Source: JBDSGC01 sp046594105 (GTDB taxonomy: Bacteria; Acidobacteriota; Thermoanaerobaculia; Gp7-AA8). From it: DNA of 6,507 nucleotides. A program made the position numbers and the translations under genes. Each line of letters begins with the position of its first letter. Position 1 is the first letter of the stretch. The notes under the pieces were generated by a model that was not told the DNA's origin, made no database searches, and saw nothing but the letters and a program-made list of their open reading frames with translations. Shown here piece after piece: positions 1 through 4,922 of the stretch. The DNA is taken from positions 1-6,507 of the forward strand of contig JBKJQB010000118.1 in the NCBI GenBank assembly GCA_046594105.1, in the 5' to 3' direction.

Positions 1-109
1 CGGGGAGAAGGTCCGCGGAGCGGGGATGAGGGGTCCTGCTTCGTCGCGCGAGCGCCCCTCATCCGCCTTCGGCACCTTCTCCCCGTGCCCGGGGAGAAGG
101 ACTCTCGAT
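1..109. repeat. MITE-like palindromic element, second copy cut by the window edge
   Basis: Bases 1-109 match 221-331 in the same orientation with about three substitutions and two single-base indels. Differences fall at the CGCGGAG/CGCGAAG position, in the central loop, and at CATC/CATT. The right terminal hairpin (75-100, 11-bp stem, TGCC loop) and the terminal ACTCTCGAT are intact. The left terminal arm would lie before base 1 and cannot be seen. The identity drops abruptly after base 109, defining the same right end as the complete copy. Confidence 0.83.
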
Positions 110-196
110 TGAAGACCACGGCCTTCCGACGGTTTCTTTGAAGCTGGGGCCCTGCGCCAGGGAGCAGCGATTGATGGTGAAAACGCGAGCCTCCCC
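110..196. other. Spacer between the two repeat elements, no gene seen
   Basis: These 87 bases between the direct repeat copies contain no convincing open frame, RNA gene or terminator. A short dyad, CCCTGCGCCAGGG (151-163), is present but weak. The last bases (GCCTCCC) may belong to an extended symmetry of the neighbouring element. Confidence 0.5.
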
Positions 197-331
197 ATCG
201 AGAGACCTTCTCCCCGCACACGGGGAGAAGGTCCGCGAAGCGGGGATGAGGGGTCCTGCTTCGTCGCCGTGAGCGCCCCCTCATTCGCCTTCGGCACCTT
301 CTCCCCGTGCCCGGGGAGAAGGACTCTCGAT
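197..331. repeat. MITE-like palindromic element, complete copy
   Basis: This 135-bp element has near-perfect 20-bp terminal inverted repeats: atcgagagaccttctccccg at 197-216, and the complement of 312-331 with one mismatch. Each end is itself a hairpin with 11-bp stem arms and a 4-nt loop (206-231 and 297-322). The inner arms (221-232 with 296-307, plus GATGAGGGG/CCCCTCAT) can instead pair with each other over a longer range, so two alternative folds exist. Homology with the second copy stops exactly at base 331, which supports this boundary. The flanks extend the symmetry with GCCTCCC (189-195) and GGGAGGC (334-340). No target-site direct repeat is evident. There is no transposase frame, so any movement would need help in trans. 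It resembles the CCTTCTCCCCG-type intergenic palindromes known from many GC-rich bacteria; the family name is uncertain. Confidence 0.85.
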
Positions 332-420
332 AAGGGAGGCCGCGCGAAGCCGCAATTTTTCTTCTGCCCGCGGGAGCTCGCCCAGTAGCGCCGACGCCAC
401 GGCCGGCAAGGATGCGTGCG
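332..420. other. 3' intergenic segment after hisIE, no clear terminator
   Basis: The 89 bases between the hisIE stop and the repeat element carry no gene. Reading in the transcript direction there is no hairpin followed by a U-run. The TTTTT at 356-360 is on the plus strand and so reads as A-run in the his mRNA. The strong hairpins of the downstream repeats are the first stable structures after the stop codon and may serve as the mRNA 3' boundary. That role is inference. Confidence 0.5.
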
Positions 421-1011
421 TTACGTTCGCTCCCGTTTCTCCAGCTCCGCTTCGATGTCGGTCCAGTCCATGCCTTCTTCGACCAGCAGCGCGGAGAGGT
501 GGAACACCAGGTCGGCGACCTCGGAGATGGTCCGTTCGCGGCCTTCGTGTGACGCGGCCATCACCACTTCGGTGGCCTCTTCGTTGATCTTCTTCAGGAT
601 TTTGCTGCGACCGGCGTTGAAGAGCGACGTGCTGTAGGAGCCTTCGGGGCGGGTCTGGTGGCGCTGGCGGAGCACATCCATCAGACGGTCGAGCATGCGC
701 CGCGGCGCGGCGTCGAAACAGGAACGCGTTCCGGTATGACAGGCTGGTCCGGCCGGGATCACGCTGACCAGCAGCGCGTCGGCGTCGCAGTCGGCGGAGA
801 TGTTCACCACGCGCTGGGTGTTGCCGGAGGTCGCCCCTTTGTGCCAGAGCTCATTGCGCGAGCGGCTCCAGAACCAGGTCTCGCCGCTCTCGATGGTTTT
901 CTGCAGCGACTGGGCGTTCATCCAGGCCAGGGTGAGGACGTCTCCTGACCGGGCGTCGCGCACGATCGCCGGGATCAGTCCGTCAACGAATTTCAAGGAG
1001 TCGGGATTCAT
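421..1011 (-). CDS. hisIE: Bifunctional phosphoribosyl-AMP cyclohydrolase / phosphoribosyl-ATP pyrophosphatase HisIE
   Basis: This 196-residue protein carries out steps 2 and 3. The C-terminal HisE domain hydrolyses PR-ATP to PR-AMP, and the N-terminal HisI domain opens the adenine ring to give ProFAR, the substrate of the HisA domain encoded just upstream. HisI (about 1-115) shows LAWMN, ETWFWSRSRNELWHKGATSGN, the metal site DCDAD (Asp74, 76, 78), and the zinc cysteines Cys75, Cys91 (GPACHTG) and Cys98. HisE (about 118-196) is the all-alpha MazG-like fold, with SYSTSLFNAGRSKILKKINEE, catalytic acids Glu144, Glu145 and Glu148, and EVADLVFH (164-171). The length is normal for bacterial HisIE. 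The ATG overlaps the hisAF TGA (ATGA), with AGGAG 7 nt upstream. The stop is TAA. It is the last gene of the operon; repeat elements begin about 90 nt further on. Confidence 0.97.
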   Translation of the reverse strand: MNPDSLKFVDGLIPAIVRDARSGDVLTLAWMNAQSLQKTIESGETWFWSRSRNELWHKGATSGNTQRVVNISADCDADALLVSVIPAGPACHTGTRSCFDAAPRRMLDRLMDVLRQRHQTRPEGSYSTSLFNAGRSKILKKINEEATEVVMAASHEGRERTISEVADLVFHLSALLVEEGMDWTDIEAELEKRERT

Positions 1012-2519
1012 GAGGTTGCTCCTGCGCGGACGGGGATTCCGTCTGCGGCCAGTGAAGCCTTCAGCGCTTCGATGGTGAGGATTCGATCGTGAAACAGGGA
1101 GGCCGCGAGGACGGCGCGCGCGCCGCCGGCCTCGATGGCATCGCGGAAGTGCTCCACCGCGCCGGCGCCGCCGGAGGCGATCACACCGATGCGCAACGTG
1201 GAGGTCACGGCGCGGAGAAGCTCGATGTCGAAGCCCGACTGGGTGCCGTCGCGATCGACCGAGGTGAGGAGGATCTCGCCGGCACCGAGTTGCTCCGCTT
1301 GCTGGCACCAGGCCACCGCGTCGAGTCCGGAGGACACCTTGCCGCCGCGGATCATCGCTTCGAAGTGGCTCGCTACTTCGGCAGAAAAAGTCGGAACTCT
1401 CCTGGCGTCGCACGACAGCACCACGGCCTGGACGCCGAACTCCTCGGCGCAGCGGCGGATCAGTTCCGGGTCGGCGATGGCGGCGGTGTTGATGGCCACG
1501 CGGTCGGCACCGGCTCGCAGCAGGGCCCGGAAGTCGTCGACGGTGCGCACGCCGCCGCCGACGGTCAGCGGGATGAACAGCGACTGGGAGACTCGGTGGA
1601 CGATGTCCAGCGAGGTGGAGCGGTTCGCGTCCGTGGCCGAGATGTCCAGGATGACCAGCTCGTCGGCGCCGTCCGCTTCGTACCGCATGGCGCACTCCAC
1701 CGGGTCGCCGGCATCGCGGATGTCGACGAAGTTCACGCCCTTGACCACGCGACCGTCGCGCACGTCGAGACAGGGGATCACCCGTTCGGGGATGGCGTTG
1801 GGGATGGCCACACGCGCGCGCGCCTCGGACAGATTGATGGAGCGGTCGAGGAGTGCGCGTCCGATGACGCATCCGCTGAGGTTGGGAAGGCGGGAGAGGG
1901 ACACCACATCGCTCAGCGTGGAGACGCCGCCGGAGGCGATCAGCCGGATCGAGGTGAGCTGGCGGAGCGAGCGATAGAGAGCGAAGGAGGGGCCGCGCAT
2001 GGCGCCGTCTTTCGCGATGTCGGTGACCAGAGCCTCTTCGATGCCCAGCGCTTCCAGTCGCGCGAAGAGATCGGTGGGCGTGATCGCGGCGTCGCGCAGC
2101 CAGCCGGCCACGCGAATGATCCCGTCGCGCACGTCGATGGAGGGAACGATGCGCTTCGGCCCGAACTCGCGGACCATCGCGGCGAGAAGCTCCGGCGACT
2201 CCGCGGCAACGGTGCCCACCACCACGCGATCCGCGCCGCTGGCAATCCAGCTGCGCGCGTCGTCGATGGTCCGGATGCCGCCACCCACCTGAACGCGCAG
2301 GTTTCTCGCAGCCAGCCTGCGAACGATCGAGGTTTCGACCGGGCGACCGGAACGCGAGCCTTCCAGGTCGACGACGTGCAGGCGCGATCCATCGGGAACG
2401 GCGAGCGCGTCGAGGACCGTCTCCGGGTCGCCGTATCGCGTCACTGCGTCGAAGTCGCCGTGCAGGAGTCGGACGACCTCCCCATTCAGGAGATCGAGCG
2501 AAGGGATGACGAAGCTCAT
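1008..2519 (-). CDS. hisAF: Fused HisA-HisF: ProFAR isomerase + imidazole glycerol phosphate synthase cyclase
   Basis: One uninterrupted 503-codon frame encodes two (beta/alpha)8 barrels. Residues 1 to about 238 are HisA, which isomerises ProFAR to PRFAR. Residues from about 242 to 503 are HisF, which turns PRFAR plus HisH-derived ammonia into imidazole glycerol phosphate and AICAR. HisA shows Asp9 (PSLDL), GGG at 79-81, Asp129 (PSIDV), Thr166 and the ASGG phosphate site (195-198). HisF shows Asp252 (CLDV), GGG at 321-323, Asp371 (SCDARRV), Asp424 (VDRDG) and IASGGAG (447-453). By alignment from memory with the Thermotoga enzymes, both acid/base pairs are present. The HisF ammonia gate is Arg246, Glu287, Arg340 and Glu415, with position 340 normally Lys. 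The junction (SEARARVAIPNAIPERVIPC) has no stop and no Met. The ATG follows a strong GGAGG (2527-2531, 7-nt spacing) and overlaps the hisH TGA. The TGA overlaps the hisIE ATG. A stop lost by mutation or sequencing error is the main alternative to a true fusion. Confidence 0.93.
   Translation of the reverse strand: MSFVIPSLDLLNGEVVRLLHGDFDAVTRYGDPETVLDALAVPDGSRLHVVDLEGSRSGRPVETSIVRRLAARNLRVQVGGGIRTIDDARSWIASGADRVVVGTVAAESPELLAAMVREFGPKRIVPSIDVRDGIIRVAGWLRDAAITPTDLFARLEALGIEEALVTDIAKDGAMRGPSFALYRSLRQLTSIRLIASGGVSTLSDVVSLSRLPNLSGCVIGRALLDRSINLSEARARVAIPNAIPERVIPCLDVRDGRVVKGVNFVDIRDAGDPVECAMRYEADGADELVILDISATDANRSTSLDIVHRVSQSLFIPLTVGGGVRTVDDFRALLRAGADRVAINTAAIADPELIRRCAEEFGVQAVVLSCDARRVPTFSAEVASHFEAMIRGGKVSSGLDAVAWCQQAEQLGAGEILLTSVDRDGTQSGFDIELLRAVTSTLRIGVIASGGAGAVEHFRDAIEAGGARAVLAASLFHDRILTIEALKASLAADGIPVRAGATS
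1809..1826 (-). promoter_or_regulatory. Possible internal GTG start for a free HisF
   Basis: At the HisA/HisF junction codon 237 is GTG (1811-1809), in frame. It is preceded by GAGG (1826-1823) with an 11-nt spacer of alternating CG. Initiation here would give a 267-residue free HisF beginning VAIPNAIPERVIPC, close to the usual HisF length. The SD is short and the spacing long, so efficiency would be low at best. HisA has no stop codon nearby, so an unfused HisA would not be made in any case. Confidence 0.3.
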
Positions 2520-3148
2520 CGTGCCCCCTCCACGTAATTGCGAAGCACGCGTAGCCCTGCGCTGGAGGATTTCTCCGGATGGAACTGCAGGCCGGAGACT
2601 CGACCCTCGTGGGCCGCCGCCGTGAACGAGCCGCCGTAATCCGCCCGTCCGATCTCGCTGGCGACGCCAGTGGCGGCATACGAATTCACAAAGTAGAAGG
2701 GGGTGCCCGACGGGATGCCGCGGAACAGACCGGAAGGTTCCTGGTCCATGGTCTCTACGGGGGTCTCCACGCGGGTCTCCACGCGGTTCCACCCGATCTG
2801 TGGCACTGGCAGGACACCGGCGAACTTGACGATCTCGCCTCGCAGCAGACCCAGTCCTGGCGTGATGCCCATCTCGTGAGAGCGGTCAAACAGGAGCTGG
2901 TGTCCGACGCAGATTCCCAGCAGCGAGGCGCCGCCGGCGAGGGCCTGGTGGATGGCCCGGTCGATGGCGTTCTCGGTGAGCCAGCGCATGGCCGCCACAA
3001 ACGAGCCCACTCCGGGGAGTACCAGTTGTCGAGCCGAGGCGATGACGGCGGGGTCGGCAGTCACGCGCAGCGTCGCGTCGCAGGCGCGCAAGGCGCGGGC
3101 GATGTTGGCGACGTTGGCGACCGGCGAGTCGATGAGGATGGTTTCCAT
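2516..3148 (-). CDS. hisH: Imidazole glycerol phosphate synthase glutaminase subunit HisH
   Basis: HisH is the class I glutamine amidotransferase that hydrolyses glutamine and passes ammonia through the HisF barrel for imidazole ring closure. The 210 residues show the oxyanion-strand motif LPGVGSF (44-50), the nucleophile Cys80 in GICVGHQLL, and His190/Glu192 in QFHPEKSS. PQIGWNRV and FYFVNSYA also fit the family. Three things are unusual. The N-terminal IIDYGxGN motif is altered to LIDSPVAN. No SD is visible before the ATG (upstream bases read ATCCACTCACCTG), and no better in-frame start exists. Residues 122-133 are a triplicated (R/P)VET segment that lengthens the Cys-to-His interval compared with typical HisH. 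The TGA overlaps the ATG of the next gene (ATGA), so the glutaminase is translationally coupled to its synthase partner. Catalytic residues are intact, so I expect an active subunit. Confidence 0.95.
   Translation of the reverse strand: METILIDSPVANVANIARALRACDATLRVTADPAVIASARQLVLPGVGSFVAAMRWLTENAIDRAIHQALAGGASLLGICVGHQLLFDRSHEMGITPGLGLLRGEIVKFAGVLPVPQIGWNRVETRVETPVETMDQEPSGLFRGIPSGTPFYFVNSYAATGVASEIGRADYGGSFTAAAHEGRVSGLQFHPEKSSSAGLRVLRNYVEGAR
2750..2785 (-). repeat. Three tandem 12-bp units inside hisH
   Basis: On the plus strand, GGTCTCCACGCG occurs twice in perfect tandem (2762-2773 and 2774-2785). It is preceded by a third unit, GGTCTCTACGGG (2750-2761), with two mismatches. On the coding strand each unit is exactly four codons in frame, giving RVET-RVET-PVET at HisH residues 122-133, just after the GWN motif. 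The unit length is a multiple of three, so the array can grow or shrink without breaking hisH. This looks like a slippage or tandem-duplication expansion in a surface loop. Confidence 0.9.
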
Positions 3149-3180
3149 CAGGTGAGTGGATACGTTCGTGAAGTGCCTCT

Positions 3181-3209
3181 CACGGCACCGCGGTGCGGAG
3201 CACGCCGTG
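3181..3209. other. GC-rich inverted repeat between hisB and hisH
   Basis: Just after the hisB stop, CACGGC at 3181-3186 is complementary to GCCGTG at 3204-3209 with 17 nt between. The interval also contains the perfect 12-bp palindrome GCACCGCGGTGC (3185-3196). The transcript could fold into one of several competing GC-rich hairpins. No T-run follows on either strand, so it does not look like an intrinsic terminator. It could affect mRNA processing, or ribosome access to hisH, which has no visible SD. In DNA this GC-rich, such dyads also arise by chance, so a function is unproven. Confidence 0.35.
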
Positions 3210-3803
3210 TCAGATGACGCCTTTGGTGCTGGGGACGTCGCTGCCCACCACGGTCTTCGCTTCCCGCAGGGCGATGGAGAAGGCCTTGAAGATTGCTTCC
3301 GCGGCGTGATGTCCGTTGCGGCCTCGGATGAGATCGATGTGGACGTTGCAGGCGCATGCGTTCGCAAACGACTTGAAGAATTCTTCCACCAGGGCGAAAG
3401 GAAAATCCTTGTGGATGAGCAGCATCTCCCGGTCCATGGGCACGTCGAACACCAGGAAGGGGCGGCCGGCGAAGTCGATGACCACCCGAGCCAGCGCCTC
3501 GTCCAGCGGGGCGTAAGCGTGGCCGAAGCGGCGGATGCCGCGCTTGTCACCAAGGGCCTGGGCGAAGGCCGCCCCCAGCGTCAGGCCGGTGTCTTCCACG
3601 GTGTGGTGATAGTCGATGAAAGTGTCGCCGGTGGCCACGACGTCGAGACCCACGCGGCCATGTCTGGCGATGACTTCCAGCATGTGGGAGAGGAATCCGA
3701 CCGGAGTCTCGATGCGGGAGCCTTCGCCGGTGCCATCGAGGTCGACGGTCACGGCGATGCTGGTCTCTTTGGTCTTGCGGTTGATCGTTGCGATACGTGC
3801 CAT
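3210..3803 (-). CDS. hisB: Imidazoleglycerol-phosphate dehydratase HisB (monofunctional)
   Basis: HisB dehydrates imidazole glycerol phosphate to imidazole-acetol phosphate. It is an Mn-dependent enzyme, known in the family as a 24-mer. The 197-residue protein is the dehydratase alone, without the N-terminal HAD histidinol-phosphatase domain of E. coli HisB. It has the two diagnostic metal-binding motifs: HHTVEDTG (His66, His67, Glu70) and GRNGHHAAEAIFKAF (His165, His166, Glu169). It also has the GFLSHMLEVIARHG block (His40, His48). In that block the usual Asp of (F/L)DHML is Ser39, while the histidines are kept. The start is supported by AAAGGA about 9 nt upstream of the ATG, in the 27-nt gap after hisC. 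The next gene, hisH, starts 61 nt downstream, the widest gap in the operon. Because no phosphatase is fused or adjacent, histidinol-phosphate phosphatase must come from another locus. Confidence 0.97.
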   Translation of the reverse strand: MARIATINRKTKETSIAVTVDLDGTGEGSRIETPVGFLSHMLEVIARHGRVGLDVVATGDTFIDYHHTVEDTGLTLGAAFAQALGDKRGIRRFGHAYAPLDEALARVVIDFAGRPFLVFDVPMDREMLLIHKDFPFALVEEFFKSFANACACNVHIDLIRGRNGHHAAEAIFKAFSIALREAKTVVGSDVPSTKGVI

Positions 3804-3830
3804 GGTGTGGATTCCTTTCGAACGGAGCGT

Positions 3831-4922
3831 TCAGACCACTTCGCGAAGGGCCTGCAGGAAGCGATCGTTTTGAGCGGGGGAGCCTACGGAGACGCGAAGG
3901 CAGTAAGCGAGGCGGGGATACGACGACACATCGCGGATGAGGATGCCGCGCTCGTGCAACGCCTCGAAGACCTCCCGCGTTTTTTTCTCCACGCGGAAGG
4001 TGATGAAGTTCGCCTGCGACGGGAAGGTGCTGACCCGTGGGACGGCTGCCATCGCCGCGATCAGCCGGGCGCGCTCGGCGACGATGCGCTGGACGTTCGC
4101 GTCGCGAACGTCGCGCCGCTCCAGAGCGACCACCGCGGCCGCTTCACTGATGATGTTGAGGTTGTAGGGGAGCTTGACCTTGCGGATCTCGCGGCAGTTT
4201 TCGGCGGTCGAAGCCAGCCATCCCACCCGCAGCGCGGCCAGTCCCCACGCCTTGGAGAAGGTGGAGAAGGTGACCAGCCGCGGATGCAACTGCATCGGCG
4301 CTGCGGAGGGTTCATAGGGAGAGGGAGTCTCGGCGAACTCGCCGTACGCGCGATCGAACAGAACCATCGCGCCGCTGTCGAGCAGAGTCTGCAGCTGGCC
4401 CGATCGCAGCGAGCCTCCGGTGGGATTGTTCGGCGAACAGACGATCACCACCGCGTTTTCCACGGCAGGAACGATGCGCAGAATATCGGCGACCGGCAGC
4501 GTGCCTGCGGCCGGATCGAACTCCACCGGGATGGGCACGCCGCCCGCGACCGTAGCCAGCTTTTCGTAGAGGGCGAAGGTGGGCCGGGGAAAAATCACCG
4601 GAGTGCCGGGGCCGATGAAGGTGCTGATCGTCGCGGCCAGCATTTCGTTGGACCCGTTCCCGACCAGCACGTTGTCGGGCGAGAGTCCGTTGGCGCGGGC
4701 GATCGCTCCGCGCAGCGCGGTGGCCTCGAAGTCCGGATAGATGTTCCAGTGACGGGCCCTCGCTTCGGCCAGAACCTGATCCTTCAACTCCACGGGAAAA
4801 TCGAACGGGGATTCGTTCTGATTGAGCTTGATGGCCGCCTCGCGCAACTCCAGGGTGTAGGCGGTCATGGCGGCGACGACCGCGCGCGCTCGGGTCTTGA
4901 CTGCGTCATCGGCGACGGTCAT
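3831..4922 (-). CDS. hisC: Histidinol-phosphate aminotransferase HisC
   Basis: HisC is a PLP-dependent, fold-type I class II aminotransferase that converts imidazole-acetol phosphate plus glutamate to L-histidinol phosphate plus 2-oxoglutarate. The 363 residues are normal for the family. Visible motifs are KLNQNESPFD (32-41), YPD near the substrate region (62-64), VGNGSNEML for the cofactor phosphate (87-95), CSPNNPTGG (162-170), Asp190 and Tyr193 in FDRAYGEF, the Schiff-base lysine Lys224 in TFSKAWGLA, Arg232 in LRVGW, and the carboxylate-binding Arg343 in LRVSVGS. The usual DEAY is DRAY here; the key Asp and Tyr are kept. The ATG overlaps the hisD TGA by ATGA. A GAGAGG SD inside the last hisD codons lies about 6 nt upstream, which fixes the start. 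A related class II aminotransferase specificity is possible in principle, but the position inside a his operon makes HisC nearly certain. Confidence 0.97.
   Translation of the reverse strand: MTVADDAVKTRARAVVAAMTAYTLELREAAIKLNQNESPFDFPVELKDQVLAEARARHWNIYPDFEATALRGAIARANGLSPDNVLVGNGSNEMLAATISTFIGPGTPVIFPRPTFALYEKLATVAGGVPIPVEFDPAAGTLPVADILRIVPAVENAVVIVCSPNNPTGGSLRSGQLQTLLDSGAMVLFDRAYGEFAETPSPYEPSAAPMQLHPRLVTFSTFSKAWGLAALRVGWLASTAENCREIRKVKLPYNLNIISEAAAVVALERRDVRDANVQRIVAERARLIAAMAAVPRVSTFPSQANFITFRVEKKTREVFEALHERGILIRDVSSYPRLAYCLRVSVGSPAQNDRFLQALREVV

Noticed and set aside
1..331. CRISPR-like array
   Set aside because: Only two long palindromic units of over 100 bp with a single spacer. Unit size, terminal inverted repeats and the absence of cas genes do not fit CRISPR.
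351..380. TTTTT run as an intrinsic terminator of the his operon
   Set aside because: The T-run is on the plus strand, so the his transcript carries A there. No GC hairpin directly precedes it in a suitable orientation.
1089..2537. A 482-codon plus-strand open frame opposite hisAF
   Set aside because: Low-complexity composition, no family motif, and entirely opposite a confident CDS. It is a codon-bias shadow.
1012..2679. Upstream extension of the hisIE frame through hisAF on the minus strand
   Set aside because: The translation before Met 1011 is Arg/Pro-rich without domain similarity. The ATG at 1011 has a good SD and an ATGA overlap with hisAF, and HisIE has normal length from there.
2520..2792. 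N-terminal extension of HisAF upstream of the ATG at 2519
   Set aside because: This stretch overlaps hisH in another frame. The ATG at 2519 has GGAGG at ideal spacing and begins directly with the HisA strand 1 motif.
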